Origin: Paludibacterium paludis | Lineage (GTDB): Bacteria; Pseudomonadota; Gammaproteobacteria; Burkholderiales; Chromobacteriaceae | Assembly: GCF_018802605.1 (NCBI RefSeq) | Contig: NZ_CP069161.1 | Span: forward strand, 868,001-932,000 | Reading direction: 5' to 3' | DNA: 64,000 bases | Made by a program: the position numbers and the translations under genes | The notes under the pieces: model-generated | What the model saw: the letters and a program-made list of their open reading frames with translations, nothing else | Told to the model about the DNA's origin: nothing | Database searches by the model: none | Shown: one piece after another, positions 47,222-57,497 of the stretch | Position numbering within the stretch: position 1 is the first letter of the stretch | Layout of the letters: every line of letters begins with the position of its first letter

Positions 47222-47346
47222 GGTGGACCGGGACGTTCGGGTATCTTGCTGTCCGCCGAAAAGACAGGTGCGAAGCAAAAGTAGTTGACATATGAATGAG
47301 AGAGGCGCTGGTATAGCGCTATTTACCCCGAGAGAGGAGATCTGCC

Positions 47347-48228
47347 ATGTCGCCATCCCGTTCGCTACCCGCCATCGTGGCGATTGCCTGTTTCGCGGCC
47401 CCGTCGGTCGTTCCCGCCCAGGAGACGCCCCAGGCGCTCGAGCCATCGGTCAAGCAGTCGCCGGCCCCGGTGTCCGCGCCGGCGGCGCATGCCGCCGCTC
47501 CCTCCCGCAAGCCCGCCGTCAAGCACGGCCGCGTTTCCCGGCTCCGCTCGGCCTCTGACAGCCATGACGCCGCCGGTCATGGCGAGCCGCACGGCAACGA
47601 AGTGGCTCAGGTCCGGGGTGTCGTTTCAACCATCCTCGCCGCCAATCAGGCTTACATGAAGGGGCACGGCGCCGCCTATTTCAATGCCTTCGCCGACAAG
47701 CAGACGCCCCGCGCCACGGTGCTGACGTGCGCCGATTCGCGTGTTCAGGCCAATGTGATGCATGCCGATCCGGTCAACGATCTGTTTCTGGTGAGGGATA
47801 TCGGCAATCAGATCGCGACGGTGGAAGGGTCGATCGAATACGGCGTGCGGCATTTGCACACTCCCCTGCTGCTCATCGTCGGCCATGCGGCCTGCGGGGC
47901 GATCAAGGCGGCGTCGTCCGATTACAGCGGCCTGGAGCCGTCGATCCGCAAAGAGCTGGACACCATCAATATTCCCAAGGGCGGCGACCCGACCAACGGG
48001 GCGCTGCTCAATGTGAACAATCAGGTCGAGTCCGCCATCCTGAAGTTTTCCGGGGAGGTGGAAAGCGGGCACCTGGCCGTGATCGGAGCGTTTTACGATT
48101 TTCGCAACGATCTGAAGCAGGGCCTGGGCAAGCTTGTCATCACCAATATCAACGGTGAAACCGATCCCGAAATCCTGCGAACCTGGACGCGCCAGGGGCA
48201 GTTTTTCAAGACCGGTTTCGCCAAGTGA
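47347..48228 (+). CDS. Beta-class carbonic anhydrase, exported
   Basis: A 293-aa protein that hydrates CO2 to bicarbonate. The catalytic zinc ligands are Cys128 and Asp130/Arg132 (CADSR), His180 and Cys183 (GHAACGAI). A signal peptide (LPAIVAIACFAAPSVVPAQ) and an Ala/Pro/His-rich linker of about 55 residues precede the domain, so it should act in the periplasm, not the cytoplasm. ATG at 47347 after GAGAGAGGAGA. It is convergent with mfd (6 bases between stops). Confidence 0.9.
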   Translation: MSPSRSLPAIVAIACFAAPSVVPAQETPQALEPSVKQSPAPVSAPAAHAAAPSRKPAVKHGRVSRLRSASDSHDAAGHGEPHGNEVAQVRGVVSTILAANQAYMKGHGAAYFNAFADKQTPRATVLTCADSRVQANVMHADPVNDLFLVRDIGNQIATVEGSIEYGVRHLHTPLLLIVGHAACGAIKAASSDYSGLEPSIRKELDTINIPKGGDPTNGALLNVNNQVESAILKFSGEVESGHLAVIGAFYDFRNDLKQGLGKLVITNINGETDPEILRTWTRQGQFFKTGFAK

Positions 48229-48234
48229 CCGCCA

Positions 48235-51200
48235 TCAGCCCAGTTCCTTGAGCAATTCCCTCACCCTGACCACCCTGAGGGCCACGTCGTCGATCTCGAC
48301 CTCGACCCTCAGCTTGTCCTGACCCGCCAGCTTGTAATTGCGCTTGCTCTGGATCAGCCCGATGATCTTCATCGGGTCGATCGGCGGATTCTTCACGAAA
48401 ATAAGCTGAATGGCCGCTTCGCTGGCATCCAGTTTCTGGATGCCCAGCTGGCGTGCCGACAGGCGCAGGCGATGACTGTCGATCAGGGTCTTGACCGTTT
48501 GCGGTGGCAGACCGAAGCGGTCGACCAGTTCTTCCTGGATCGCATCGATCTCGCCGTCGTTCTCGGCGGTGGCAAGGCGCTTGTAGAGGACCAGCCGCTC
48601 GTGCACGTCGGGACAATAGGCGTCGGGCAGCAGGGCGGGACTGTGCAGATTGATTTCGGTGGTCACGCCAAGCGGAGCGTCCAGATCCGGCTCCCGGCCT
48701 TTCTTGAGGTCCCTGACCGCCTGTTTGAGCATTTCGGTGAACAGCGAGAAGCCCACCTCCTGCATTTCGCCTGACTGCCCCTCGCCAAGAACTTCCCCCG
48801 CGCCGCGGATTTCCAGGTCGTGCATCGCCAGGAAGAACCCCGAGCCGAGCTCTTCGGACATCTGGATCGCTTCAAGACGTTTGACGGCGTCCTTGGTCAT
48901 GCCCTCGGGCGTCAGCAGGTAGGCGTAAGCCTGGTGGTGGGACCGCCCTACACGGCCCCGCAGCTGGTGCAGCTGGGCAAGACCGAACTTGTCGGCGCGG
49001 TTGATCAGGATGGTGTTGGCATTGGGGATGTCGATACCCGTTTCGATGATGGTCGAGCACAGTAAAACGTTGAAGCGCTGCTGCAGGAAATCCCGCATCA
49101 CCTGTTCGAGTTCGCGTTCGCGCAATTGTCCGTGCGCCACGCCGATGCGTGCCTCCGGCAAGAGCTCGGCGAGTTTTTCCCGCATGTTCTCGATGGTGTC
49201 CACCTCGTTGTGCAGGAAGAACACCTGGCCACCGCGTTTCAATTCGCGCAGCATCGCCTCGCGGATGACCCCGCTCGAGAACGGGGACACGAAGGTCTTC
49301 ACCGCCAGGCGCCGCGACGGCGCGGTGGTGATCGCGGAAAAGTCGCGCAACCCTTCCAGCGCCATCGACAGGGTGCGCGGAATCGGCGTCGCGGTGAGCG
49401 TGAGCACGTCGACATTGGCGCGCAGTCGCTTGAGCTGCTCTTTCTGGCGCACGCCGAATCGATGCTCCTCGTCGATGATCACCAGTCCCAGATTCTTGAA
49501 GCGGATATCGGGCTGCACCAGCTTGTGCGTGCCGATGACGATATCCACGCTGCCGTCGGCGAGTCCGTCAAGCGCCGCGCGGGACTCCTTGGCGGAACGG
49601 AAACGCGACAATTCGGCGATGCGCACCGGCCAGTCGGCGAACCGGTCGCTGAAGTTCTGGAAGTGCTGTTCCGCCAGCAGGGTCGTCGGCACCAGCACGG
49701 CGACCTGTTTGCCACCCATCACCGCGACAAAAGCCGCGCGCAGCGCCACTTCTGTCTTGCCGAAGCCGACGTCGCCGCACACCAGGCGATCCATCGGCTT
49801 TCCGCTGGTCATGTCGCCGATGACCGCCTCGATGGCGCCGGCCTGGTCGGGGGTTTCCTCGAAGCCGAATCCCTCGGCGAAGGCTTCGTAGTCCTGATGC
49901 GTGTAGGTGAAGGCGTGGCCTTCGCGAGCGGCGCGCTGCGCGTAAAGATTGAGCAATTCGGCCGCGGTGTCGCGTGCCTTTTCGGCGGCGCGTTTCTTGG
50001 CTTTTTCCCATTGCGGGGCGCCCAGCCGGTGCAGCGGGGCCTGCTCGGGATTACCGCCCGCATAGCGGGAGATCAATTGCAATTGCGCCACGGGCACATA
50101 GAGCTTGGCCGAGTCCGCGTACTCCAGCTGCATCAATTCGGTTTCGCCTTCGCCCAGATCCATCGAAACCAGTCCCATGTAGCGGCCGATGCCGTGCTGT
50201 TCATGCACGACCGGGTCGCCGACCTTGATCTCGGCAAGATCCCGCAGCATGGAGTCCGGCGCCATGCGATGCGTTTTGCGACGGGAATGGCTGCGGGCCA
50301 CATGCTGGTACAACTCGGCTTCCGTGATGACGGCGAGGCCTTCTTCGCTATCGAGAAAACCGCTGTAAAGCGGGGCCACGGTAATGGAGAAGCGGTCATC
50401 GCCGGTAGCGAACGCCCCCCAGGAGTCGACGCAATGCGGGCGCAGTCCGTGTTCTTTCAGGAACTGCAGCATGGTTTCCCGGCGGCCGAGGCTTTCGGCT
50501 GTCAGCAGCACGCGTCCGGCAAAACCCGCGACGAAGGCCGACAGGCGATCCAGCGGCGCGTCGGCGCGGCGCTGTACCGCGAGCGCCGGCAGCGAGGCGG
50601 CGCTGCCATCAGGCGGCGGCATGTCGGTACGCCCGTAATGTTTGATGGCCAGCATCAGCTCGTCCGGGCGCAGGTACAGGTCGCGCGGCGCGAGCACCGG
50701 CCGCTCGGTATCGCCGCGCGCCATGTCGTGGCGGGAGCCGACGTCTTTCCAGAACGCTTCCGCCGCGGCGAGCACATCGTGGTGCGTCACGATGCCTCCC
50801 GTGTCTCCGAGGTAGTCGAAGACCGTTGCCGATTCGTCGAAGAAGAGCGGCAGGTAGTATTCGATCCCGGCCGGGAACAGGCCGCCCGAAACGTCGCGGT
50901 AGATGCGGCTGCGCGACGGATCTCCTTCGAGTTTTTCCCGGTAATTTTGCCGGAAGGTGGTAATTCCCGCCTCGTCGGTAGGATACTCCCGGGCGGGCAG
51001 CATGCGGATTTCCGGTACCGGGTAGAGGGTGCGTTGCGAATCGGGATCGAATGTTCTGAGCGATTCGATTTCATCGTCGAACAGATCGATCCGGTAAGGC
51101 AGCGGCGCCCCCATGGGAAACAGGTCGACAAGACCGCCGCGCAAGGAGAATTCGCCGGGGACCATGACCTGGGTGACGTGCTGATAGCCGGCCGTCACCA

Positions 51201-51627
51201 TGTCCGCGCGAAGGCGCTCAACATCCAGCCTCTGGCCTTTCTTGAGGAAGAAGGTCCGGCCAAGGAGGAAAGAGACCGGCGCGAGGCGGGTCATCGCCGT
51301 GGTGACCGGGGCGATGATCAGGTCGCATTCGCCGCGGTGGATTTGCCACAGCGTGGCCAGCCGCTCGCTGGTCAGGTCGCAATGCGGGGAAAAATGGTCG
51401 TAGGGCAGCGTCTCCCAGTCCGGCAGCAGGGCGACCGCGAGCTCCGGGTCGAAAAACGGAATTTCCGCTCTGAGTCGATGCGCCGCCTGGGCGTCTGCTG
51501 TCAGTACCAGCAATGGCCGATGCCGTCGGGCAAGGGCGGCCAGCCGTCGGGCGTCGAGTCCGGATGGCAGGGGGGGCAGGCTGTGTTTCTGCCCGGCGGA
51601 GGGAAAGCGCGATGGGGTATCCAACAT
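48235..51627 (-). CDS. mfd: Transcription-repair coupling factor
   Basis: A 1130-aa DNA translocase that removes RNA polymerase stalled at lesions and recruits UvrA. The UvrB-homology region (residues about 10-300), the RNA polymerase-interacting domain (EIKVGDPVVHEQHGIGRYMGL), RecG-like motor (Walker A CGDVGFGKTEVALRA near 621, DEEHRFG box, TATPIPRTL) and C-terminal autoinhibitory domain are in order. ATG at 51627. The mfd leader region overlaps nothing, with the GGDEF-EAL gene divergent. Confidence 0.97.
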   Translation of the reverse strand: MLDTPSRFPSAGQKHSLPPLPSGLDARRLAALARRHRPLLVLTADAQAAHRLRAEIPFFDPELAVALLPDWETLPYDHFSPHCDLTSERLATLWQIHRGECDLIIAPVTTAMTRLAPVSFLLGRTFFLKKGQRLDVERLRADMVTAGYQHVTQVMVPGEFSLRGGLVDLFPMGAPLPYRIDLFDDEIESLRTFDPDSQRTLYPVPEIRMLPAREYPTDEAGITTFRQNYREKLEGDPSRSRIYRDVSGGLFPAGIEYYLPLFFDESATVFDYLGDTGGIVTHHDVLAAAEAFWKDVGSRHDMARGDTERPVLAPRDLYLRPDELMLAIKHYGRTDMPPPDGSAASLPALAVQRRADAPLDRLSAFVAGFAGRVLLTAESLGRRETMLQFLKEHGLRPHCVDSWGAFATGDDRFSITVAPLYSGFLDSEEGLAVITEAELYQHVARSHSRRKTHRMAPDSMLRDLAEIKVGDPVVHEQHGIGRYMGLVSMDLGEGETELMQLEYADSAKLYVPVAQLQLISRYAGGNPEQAPLHRLGAPQWEKAKKRAAEKARDTAAELLNLYAQRAAREGHAFTYTHQDYEAFAEGFGFEETPDQAGAIEAVIGDMTSGKPMDRLVCGDVGFGKTEVALRAAFVAVMGGKQVAVLVPTTLLAEQHFQNFSDRFADWPVRIAELSRFRSAKESRAALDGLADGSVDIVIGTHKLVQPDIRFKNLGLVIIDEEHRFGVRQKEQLKRLRANVDVLTLTATPIPRTLSMALEGLRDFSAITTAPSRRLAVKTFVSPFSSGVIREAMLRELKRGGQVFFLHNEVDTIENMREKLAELLPEARIGVAHGQLRERELEQVMRDFLQQRFNVLLCSTIIETGIDIPNANTILINRADKFGLAQLHQLRGRVGRSHHQAYAYLLTPEGMTKDAVKRLEAIQMSEELGSGFFLAMHDLEIRGAGEVLGEGQSGEMQEVGFSLFTEMLKQAVRDLKKGREPDLDAPLGVTTEINLHSPALLPDAYCPDVHERLVLYKRLATAENDGEIDAIQEELVDRFGLPPQTVKTLIDSHRLRLSARQLGIQKLDASEAAIQLIFVKNPPIDPMKIIGLIQSKRNYKLAGQDKLRVEVEIDDVALRVVRVRELLKELG

Positions 51628-51813
51628 AATGCTTCACAATCATAGGACTGACGGTATTATACCAGTTGACTGGCGCCAGTACGCCTGCGGATGCGGCTTC
51701 CTGTCGCTGTATCCCTCGCTGCGACAACTCGAACATGAACAAGGCCTGCCAGGCTTGGGGAGACACTGTCCGCCGCGCAACGCGCCGGGCGGACGGCGGA
51801 AGGTTGAGGGAAC

Positions 51814-54800
51814 GTGAAAATCACACATAATGCGGGTGCCGCGGGCGCACTGGCCTGCTTTCTTGTATCGCTGCTCTTGTGGCCGGGGTTGCCACCTGGC
51901 GATCTCTCGTTTTCTTCCTTCCTGCCCCACGGCATCTATGCGTTCTGGTTGATCCGCGGGGGAGGCCGCAAAACGGCGATCGGCTGGCCGGCCGCCGCCG
52001 CGCTGGTGGCGGGTGGGGTGCATGGCGCCATGTGGGGTGGCATGCTCGCGGTGTCGCTGTTGTCGCTGTGGCTCGGCATCGCCCTGATCGGGCTTCGCGG
52101 ACGCGGCGACTGGCTGGCGTCGCCGCGCTCTCTCGTGCGCCTGATCGCGCTATTGATCATCTATCCGGCGCCCCTGGTGGCGCTGTCGGCCGGCCTTCTG
52201 GCCTGGCCGCTGGCCAATGGCGATGTGCCGCTTAGCTGGCCGTTCAAGGTATGGGCCAGCGCGAGTCTTGCACTCACCGCGCTGGTGCCGCTCGCATTCA
52301 GTCAGCGCGCGTGGGCTTCGGGCATGCGTCTGGAGTTGGCGGGCATTGCCCTGGCGGGGCTGCTGGCATGGGCCGGCCTTGACCGGGGGCTTTACGTGCT
52401 GCCGGTTTCTCTGCCGCCGCAATTGCTGTTTTTCCCGCTGATGCTGTGGGCGGCTTTCCGCCTGACCGTGCGCGGGGCGGCCTTGATCGGCGCGGAAACG
52501 ATTCTCTTGCTGGGGCATCTTGAGAGCGGCGCCTGGAAGGCGCACGGCGCGGGCGATCCGTTCGGTTACGGCATCATGCTGGCCGAAGCCTTTGTCGCCG
52601 CCAGCCTGATGGTGGCGGTGATGGTCGAGAATTACCGCAAGCGCGAGCACGTGCTCTCCGAGTTCCAGGCCCGTGTCGAGGCCCTGGTCAACAACAGTCC
52701 GAACATGATGTCCCTCAAGGGCATGGATGGCCGTTTCCTGCTGGTGAACCGCTCTTACGCCGCCTTGCTCGGCAAAACGTCGCAAGAGCTGATCGGCCGG
52801 CGCGCTTCGGATTTCTTTTTGCCGGACGACGCGGCGATGATCCGCGGCCAGGATGAAATGGTGCTGCGTTGCCTGGAGCCGCGCCAGTTCGAGGAAACCT
52901 TCGAAAGTGGCGGGCGCGAAGTGCATCTTCTGGTGACCAAGTTCCCGCTCTTCGACATCCAGGGCCTGCCGGCCGGAGTGGGGAGCGTCGACACCGATAT
53001 CACCGCCCAGCGCGCCGAGCAGAAGGCGAGGATGGAGACGGAAGAGAAATACCGGGCGCTGGTCGAGCAGTCGCTGGTCGGGATTTTCATCATGCAGGAC
53101 GAACATCTGGTCTACCTCAATCCAAAACTGGCCGCCATTCTCGGCGACGACACCGAAGCCCTGAAAAATGTCAATATCGCCGACATCCTCGAGCCGGGCG
53201 AGGCCCAGCGCATTCGTGAACAGGTCAGCCGCCGCTACCGGGAAAACATCGCGGTGATGAATTACCAGACCCGCGTGGTGGCGCGTGACGGCATGCTGGT
53301 GGACGTCGAGATCCACAGCCGGCTTTTCGAGTACCGGGGCCGTCCCGCGATCATCGGCGTGGTCGAGGATATCTCGCACCGGCTGGCCGCGGATGCCAAC
53401 CAGAAGCTGGCGGCCAAAGTATTCGACACCTCGGCCGAAGGCATCCTGATCACCGATGCCGATACCCGCATCATCGCCGTGAACGAAGCCTTCACGCGCA
53501 TTACCGGCTATACCGAAACCGAAACCGTGGGGCGCCTGTCGCGGATTTTCCGGGAAGGCGGCGCGCGGCAGGGCATGCATGAGGCCTTGCGCGAGCATGG
53601 CTATTGGCAGGGGCAGTTGCAGGACCGGCGCAAGAGCGGCGACTGGTATCCGGCCGAGCTGTCGGTCTCCTGCGTGCGCGACCCCGAAGGCGGCATCACC
53701 AATTACGTGGGCGTATTTTCCGATATCACCGTGCGCAAGCAGGCGGAGGAACGCCTGCATTTCCTCGCCAATCACGATCCGCTCACCCGCCTGCCCAACC
53801 GCACCAACCTGATCGCCCAGCTCGAGGAAAACCTGCTTGCCCGGGTCGAGGGCGGCAAGCTGGCGGTCATCTTCATCGATCTTGACCGCTTCAAGTTGAT
53901 CAACGATTCCTTCGGTCACCAGACCGGCGACGAATTGCTGCGGGTCATCTCGGTGCGTCTTGGCGACGCGGTGGGATCGCGCGGCATGCTGGCGCGCCTG
54001 GGGGGCGACGAATTCACGTTGCTGGTCACCGAGTTCGACAGCCATGAGGATCTGTCGCGCATCGCCGAGGATATCCTGGCGATCCTGACGCGGCCGCTGC
54101 GCCTGGAGGAGCACGAAGTGTTCGTGACCGGCAGCATCGGCATCAGCCTGTTCCCGAACGATGGCACCGATGCGCGCACGCTGCTGAAGAACGCCGATGT
54201 GGCGATGTACCGTGCCAAGGAAGCGGGCAAGAACACCTTCCAGTTCTTCGATGCGGAAATGAATGCCCAGACCTTCGAGCGTCTGCTCCTGGAAAACGGG
54301 CTGCGCCAGGCGCTGGAGCGCAAGGAGCTGGTGCTGCATTATCAGCCCCAGGTCGATGCCGCGACGCGCAATGTGGTCGCCATCGAAGTGCTGATCCGCT
54401 GGCAGCATCCGGAACTCGGTCTGATTCCTCCGGCGCGCTTCATCCCGCTGGCGGAAGAAACGGGGCTGATCAAACCGATCGGCGACTGGGTGCTGGCCGA
54501 AGCGTGCCGGCAACTGACCGAATGGGACGCCGAGGGGCTGGGGGTGCCGCGCGTGGCGGTCAATCTGTCAGCCAGGCAGTTCGAGCACCAGATGCTCACC
54601 TGCAAGGTTTCCGAAGCGCTGGCGCGCGCGGCCCTGTTGCCGGACCGGCTGGAGCTCGAAATCACCGAGAGCATGATCATGCAGAACCCCGGCGAGGCGA
54701 TCCGCATTCTCAACGAACTGAAAGCGCTGGGCGTGAAGCTGTCCATCGACGATTTCGGCACCGGCTATTCGTCCCTGTCCATCCTCAAGCGTTTCCCGCT

Positions 54801-55089
54801 GGATACGCTGAAGATCGACCGTTCCTTTGTCGATGGCCTGCCCGAGGACGGCGACAGCGCCGCGATCACCGAAGCGATTCTGGCGATGGCCCACAAGCTG
54901 GGGTTTTCCGTGGTCGCAGAAGGCGTGGAAAAAGAGACGCAGGCCACGTTCCTGCGCTTCAAGGGGTGTGAAATCCTGCAGGGCTACCAGTTCAGCCGGC
55001 CGCTGCCTGCCGCCGAATTCGCCGACTGGTTCCGGGAGTGGAGCCATTGCCCGGCGCGGGAAGGACGAGTCCAAACCCAGGATGCCTGA
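51814..55089 (+). CDS. Membrane-bound PAS-GGDEF-EAL signalling protein
   Basis: A 1091-aa cyclic-di-GMP enzyme. Residues 1-270 hold about eight helices (MASE1-like sensor), then three PAS domains (about 285-400, 410-520, 530-645), a GGDEF domain with intact LGGDEF near 728, and an EAL domain from about 820. The inhibitory RxxD site is missing (SRGM). The EAL motif reads EVL, while DDFGTGYSS and KIDRSFV are intact, so phosphodiesterase activity remains likely. GTG start at 51814 after GAGGGAAC. The environmental signal is unknown. Confidence 0.92.
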   Translation: MKITHNAGAAGALACFLVSLLLWPGLPPGDLSFSSFLPHGIYAFWLIRGGGRKTAIGWPAAAALVAGGVHGAMWGGMLAVSLLSLWLGIALIGLRGRGDWLASPRSLVRLIALLIIYPAPLVALSAGLLAWPLANGDVPLSWPFKVWASASLALTALVPLAFSQRAWASGMRLELAGIALAGLLAWAGLDRGLYVLPVSLPPQLLFFPLMLWAAFRLTVRGAALIGAETILLLGHLESGAWKAHGAGDPFGYGIMLAEAFVAASLMVAVMVENYRKREHVLSEFQARVEALVNNSPNMMSLKGMDGRFLLVNRSYAALLGKTSQELIGRRASDFFLPDDAAMIRGQDEMVLRCLEPRQFEETFESGGREVHLLVTKFPLFDIQGLPAGVGSVDTDITAQRAEQKARMETEEKYRALVEQSLVGIFIMQDEHLVYLNPKLAAILGDDTEALKNVNIADILEPGEAQRIREQVSRRYRENIAVMNYQTRVVARDGMLVDVEIHSRLFEYRGRPAIIGVVEDISHRLAADANQKLAAKVFDTSAEGILITDADTRIIAVNEAFTRITGYTETETVGRLSRIFREGGARQGMHEALREHGYWQGQLQDRRKSGDWYPAELSVSCVRDPEGGITNYVGVFSDITVRKQAEERLHFLANHDPLTRLPNRTNLIAQLEENLLARVEGGKLAVIFIDLDRFKLINDSFGHQTGDELLRVISVRLGDAVGSRGMLARLGGDEFTLLVTEFDSHEDLSRIAEDILAILTRPLRLEEHEVFVTGSIGISLFPNDGTDARTLLKNADVAMYRAKEAGKNTFQFFDAEMNAQTFERLLLENGLRQALERKELVLHYQPQVDAATRNVVAIEVLIRWQHPELGLIPPARFIPLAEETGLIKPIGDWVLAEACRQLTEWDAEGLGVPRVAVNLSARQFEHQMLTCKVSEALARAALLPDRLELEITESMIMQNPGEAIRILNELKALGVKLSIDDFGTGYSSLSILKRFPLDTLKIDRSFVDGLPEDGDSAAITEAILAMAHKLGFSVVAEGVEKETQATFLRFKGCEILQGYQFSRPLPAAEFADWFREWSHCPAREGRVQTQDA

Positions 55090-55145
55090 GCCGCGCGCCG
55101 TGCTTTCCGGTACAATCGGCACATTTGCGCGGACGGATCCCGATT

Positions 55146-55889
55146 ATGAGCAACAAGCGTCTGATTCATGGCTTTCACGCCCTCAATGCCCGCCTGTGGC
55201 AGAACCCCAGGAGCCTGATCGAGATTTACCTGGCCGGGGGGCGTCATGACGCGCGGGCCAAGGCGCTCATGGAAAAGGCCGGCGAGGAGGGGATCCGCCT
55301 GCATGTCGTGGACAAGGCGCGTCTGGACAGCCTGACCGGCAATGCGCGCCATCAGGGTGTCGCGGCCTGGATCGACGCGAGTTTCACCTTCGTCGATCTG
55401 GACGACGTGCTGGACAATCTGACCGAGCCGCCCTTGCTGCTCATCCTCGACGGCGTGACCGATCCGCACAATCTGGGCGCCTGCCTGCGCGTGGCCGACG
55501 CGATGGGCGCGCACGCCGTGATCGCGCCGAAAGACCGGTCCGCCAGCCTCAACGCCACGGTGTCCAAGGTCGCGTGCGGAGCGGCCGAGGTGGTGCCGTA
55601 CCTCACCGTGACCAATCTTGCCCGCACCTTGCGCGATCTGAAGGATCGCGGCATCTGGATCGCCGGAACGACGATGGAGGCGGACACGGATCTGTTCCAT
55701 TTCGAGCAGACCGGCCCGCTGGCGTGGGTGATGGGCGCCGAAGGCGAAGGCATGCGCCGCCTGACACGCGAGCATTGCGACGTGCTGGTGTCGATCCCGA
55801 TGTTCGGCTCGGTGGAAAGCCTGAATGTCTCGGTGTCGAGTGGTATCGTGCTGGCGGAAAGCCGCCGCCAGCGGGTGTTGAAAGGATAA
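55146..55889 (+). CDS. rlmB: 23S rRNA (guanosine-2251-2'-O)-methyltransferase RlmB
   Basis: A 247-aa SPOUT (TrmH/SpoU) methyltransferase. The N-terminal L30e-like domain ([11 protein letters not shown]) binds RNA; knot motifs [33 protein letters not shown] and [20 protein letters not shown] bind SAM. ATG at 55146 matches the family start; the frame is open upstream without homology. It lies between the c-di-GMP gene and csoR. Confidence 0.94.
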   Translation: MSNKRLIHGFHALNARLWQNPRSLIEIYLAGGRHDARAKALMEKAGEEGIRLHVVDKARLDSLTGNARHQGVAAWIDASFTFVDLDDVLDNLTEPPLLLILDGVTDPHNLGACLRVADAMGAHAVIAPKDRSASLNATVSKVACGAAEVVPYLTVTNLARTLRDLKDRGIWIAGTTMEADTDLFHFEQTGPLAWVMGAEGEGMRRLTREHCDVLVSIPMFGSVESLNVSVSSGIVLAESRRQRVLKG

Positions 55890-55900
55890 GGGGGAGCCGC

Positions 55901-56200
55901 ATGGCCGCGTGTCACGAGGAGCCGAAAGGCAAGATGGTGCTGCAGCCGGACAAGGCTGCCCTGCTCAAACGCCTGGCGCGCATCGAGGGGCAGGTGAGGG
56001 GAATTGGCGGCATGGTCGAATCCGACCGTTACTGTGTCGACATCCTCACCCAGGTCGCCGCCGTGAAGTCGGCCCTCGACGCCGTGGCGATGCAGCTTCT
56101 GGAAAACCATATGAAAGGTTGCGTGGCGCGCTCCCTGGCATCGGGCGATGCCGCGGAGATGGTCTCCGAATTGATCGATGTCGTGAAAAAGGTGAGATGA
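55901..56200 (+). CDS. csoR: CsoR-family copper-sensing repressor
   Basis: A 99-aa four-helix metal-sensing repressor. The Cu(I) ligand set Cys45 (DRYCVD), His70 and Cys74 (ENHMKGC) matches CsoR rather than FrmR or RcnR. KRLARIEGQVRGI is the DNA-facing helix. An extra Cys-His pair sits at residues 4-5. ATG at 55901 after GGGGGAGC. It overlaps copZ (ATGA) but no CopA ATPase gene follows. Confidence 0.88.
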   Translation: MAACHEEPKGKMVLQPDKAALLKRLARIEGQVRGIGGMVESDRYCVDILTQVAAVKSALDAVAMQLLENHMKGCVARSLASGDAAEMVSELIDVVKKVR

Positions 56201-56409
56201 TGGATACCCTGATCGTGAAAGTGGTCGGCATGACCTGCGGCGGATGCGCCGCCAGTGTGGAGAAGGCGCTGGGCAAGGTGCCGGGCGTCATGGCCGTGAA
56301 GGCATCCCATGCCGACGCGCAAGCGACCGTCAGCGGGGAGGCGCTCGAGTCGCGCCTGCCCGAATTGCGCGCGGCGGTGGAGAATGCCGGCTTCGACTGG
56401 TTTGATTAA
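56197..56409 (+). CDS. copZ: CopZ-like heavy-metal-binding chaperone
   Basis: A 70-aa single HMA domain with the metal loop GMTCGGCAAS (two Cys), which carries Cu(I) in the cytoplasm. The start is ATG at 56197 or 56200 (two Met in a row), overlapping the csoR stop, so the pair is co-translated. It ends before the rpsF promoter. The receiving pump must be encoded elsewhere. Confidence 0.9.
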   Translation: MMDTLIVKVVGMTCGGCAASVEKALGKVPGVMAVKASHADAQATVSGEALESRLPELRAAVENAGFDWFD

Positions 56410-56451
56410 GCCGCGCGAATGCCGTGCTTCGCGGCTATTTGCCTGTTTTAT

Positions 56452-56480
56452 TTGCCCCTTCGCGCAAAGCTGCGTATAAT
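56452..56480 (+). promoter_or_regulatory. Promoter of the rpsF operon
   Basis: TTGCCC (56452-56457), 17 bases, consensus TATAAT (56475-56480). Initiation near 56487 gives a leader of about 60 bases. Confidence 0.75.
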
Positions 56481-56498
56481 ATTCGCGTTTTAACCCTT

Positions 56499-56526
56499 GC
56501 CTTTTCGCAACGCATGGCGAAAAGGC
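56499..56526 (+). promoter_or_regulatory. Leader hairpin upstream of rpsF
   Basis: Perfect 10-bp stem GCCTTTTCGC / GCGAAAAGGC with an 8-base loop (AACGCATG), in the 5' leader of the S6-PriB-S18-L9 operon. S6-S18 autoregulatory sites exist in such leaders in other bacteria; the CCG they contain is not in this loop, so the role is open. Confidence 0.5.
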
Positions 56527-56547
56527 TATAAGCCAAAAGGAGTGCAC

Positions 56548-56928
56548 ATGCGGCATTACGAAATCGTATTCATCGTTCACCCGGACCAGAGCGAACAAGT
56601 TCCGGCGATGATCGAGCGTTACAAGGGCATGGTTCTGGGCGCCGAAGGCAAGATCCACCGTCTGGAAGACTGGGGCCGCCGCCAACTGGCCTACCCGATC
56701 CAGAAGCTGCACAAGGCCCACTACGTTCTGATGAACGTCGAGTGCTCCTCCGAGACCCTCGCTGAAATCGAGCACGCCTTCAAATTCAACGACGCCGTTC
56801 TGCGCCACCTGACCATCAAGATGGCGGCTGCCGTGACCGAAGCGTCCCCGATGATGAAGGACGAGAAGGCCAAGAACCTGCTCGACCCGCAACAGCCGGC
56901 CACCGCCGAGGCTGACGTCGCTGCCTAA
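56548..56928 (+). CDS. rpsF: 30S ribosomal protein S6
   Basis: A 126-aa S6 protein ([25 protein letters not shown], with the [18 protein letters not shown] core). ATG at 56548 after AAAAGGAGTGCAC. First gene of the operon. The C-terminal tail after residue 100 is Ala/Glu rich, as in many S6 proteins. Confidence 0.98.
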   Translation: MRHYEIVFIVHPDQSEQVPAMIERYKGMVLGAEGKIHRLEDWGRRQLAYPIQKLHKAHYVLMNVECSSETLAEIEHAFKFNDAVLRHLTIKMAAAVTEASPMMKDEKAKNLLDPQQPATAEADVAA

Positions 56929-56944
56929 GGGTGGGACGGACTCC

Positions 56945-57244
56945 TTGCAGAACCGACTGGTACTGACCGCTACCGTAGAACGCGAAGACATCCTGAGATA
57001 CACCCCCGCCGGGGTACCGGTGCTGGATATGTGGCTCAGACATCATTCCCGCCAGCAGGAAGCCGGCGTGGAAAGGGATGTGATCTGTGAGATCCAGGGC
57101 ATCATGGCCGGAGACGCCTGCCGCGAATGGGCGGGCAAGCTGGCCGGACAGACGGTCCGGGTGAGCGGGTTCATCAGTCAGCGCAGCTTGCGGAATTCGC
57201 GGCTGGTACTGCACATCGAATATGTTGAATTTGTAAAAGGTTAG
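56945..57244 (+). CDS. priB: Primosomal replication protein N (PriB)
   Basis: A 99-aa OB-fold single-stranded DNA-binding protein of the replication restart primosome. [28 protein letters not shown] and [22 protein letters not shown] are typical. It uses a TTG start at 56945, which gives the correct family N-terminus. The position between rpsF and rpsR is conserved in beta- and gammaproteobacteria. Confidence 0.94.
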   Translation: MQNRLVLTATVEREDILRYTPAGVPVLDMWLRHHSRQQEAGVERDVICEIQGIMAGDACREWAGKLAGQTVRVSGFISQRSLRNSRLVLHIEYVEFVKG

Positions 57245-57248
57245 ACAA

Positions 57249-57476
57249 ATGGCTCGCCAACTCTTCAAGCGCAAAAAGTTCTGCCGCTTCACGGCAGAAG
57301 GTATCAAGGACATCGACTACAAATCCGTTGATCTCCTGAAAGACTTCATTGCCGAAAACGGCAAGATCATCCCGGCTCGCATCACCGGTACCAAGGCTCG
57401 CTATCAGCGCCAGCTGACGACCGCCATCAAGCGCGCTCGTTTCCTGGCCTTCCTGCCTTACACCGACCAGCACTAA
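57249..57476 (+). CDS. rpsR: 30S ribosomal protein S18
   Basis: A 75-aa S18 ([21 protein letters not shown]..., [34 protein letters not shown]). Four bases after priB. It pairs with S6 in the 30S platform. Confidence 0.98.
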   Translation: MARQLFKRKKFCRFTAEGIKDIDYKSVDLLKDFIAENGKIIPARITGTKARYQRQLTTAIKRARFLAFLPYTDQH

Positions 57477-57497
57477 ACCGGGAAAGGAACAGACAAG

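Noticed and set aside
47290..47330. TTGACA ... TATAGC as a promoter of the carbonic anhydrase gene
   Set aside because: The spacer is 21 bases, too long for sigma-70, and the TATAGC lies within a small inverted repeat.
49126..51645. 839-codon plus-strand open frame opposite mfd
   Set aside because: Antisense shadow; its composition is His/Gln/Arg rich and mfd motifs are complete on the other strand.
52150..54513. 787-codon minus-strand open frame opposite the PAS-GGDEF-EAL gene
   Set aside because: Antisense shadow without domains.
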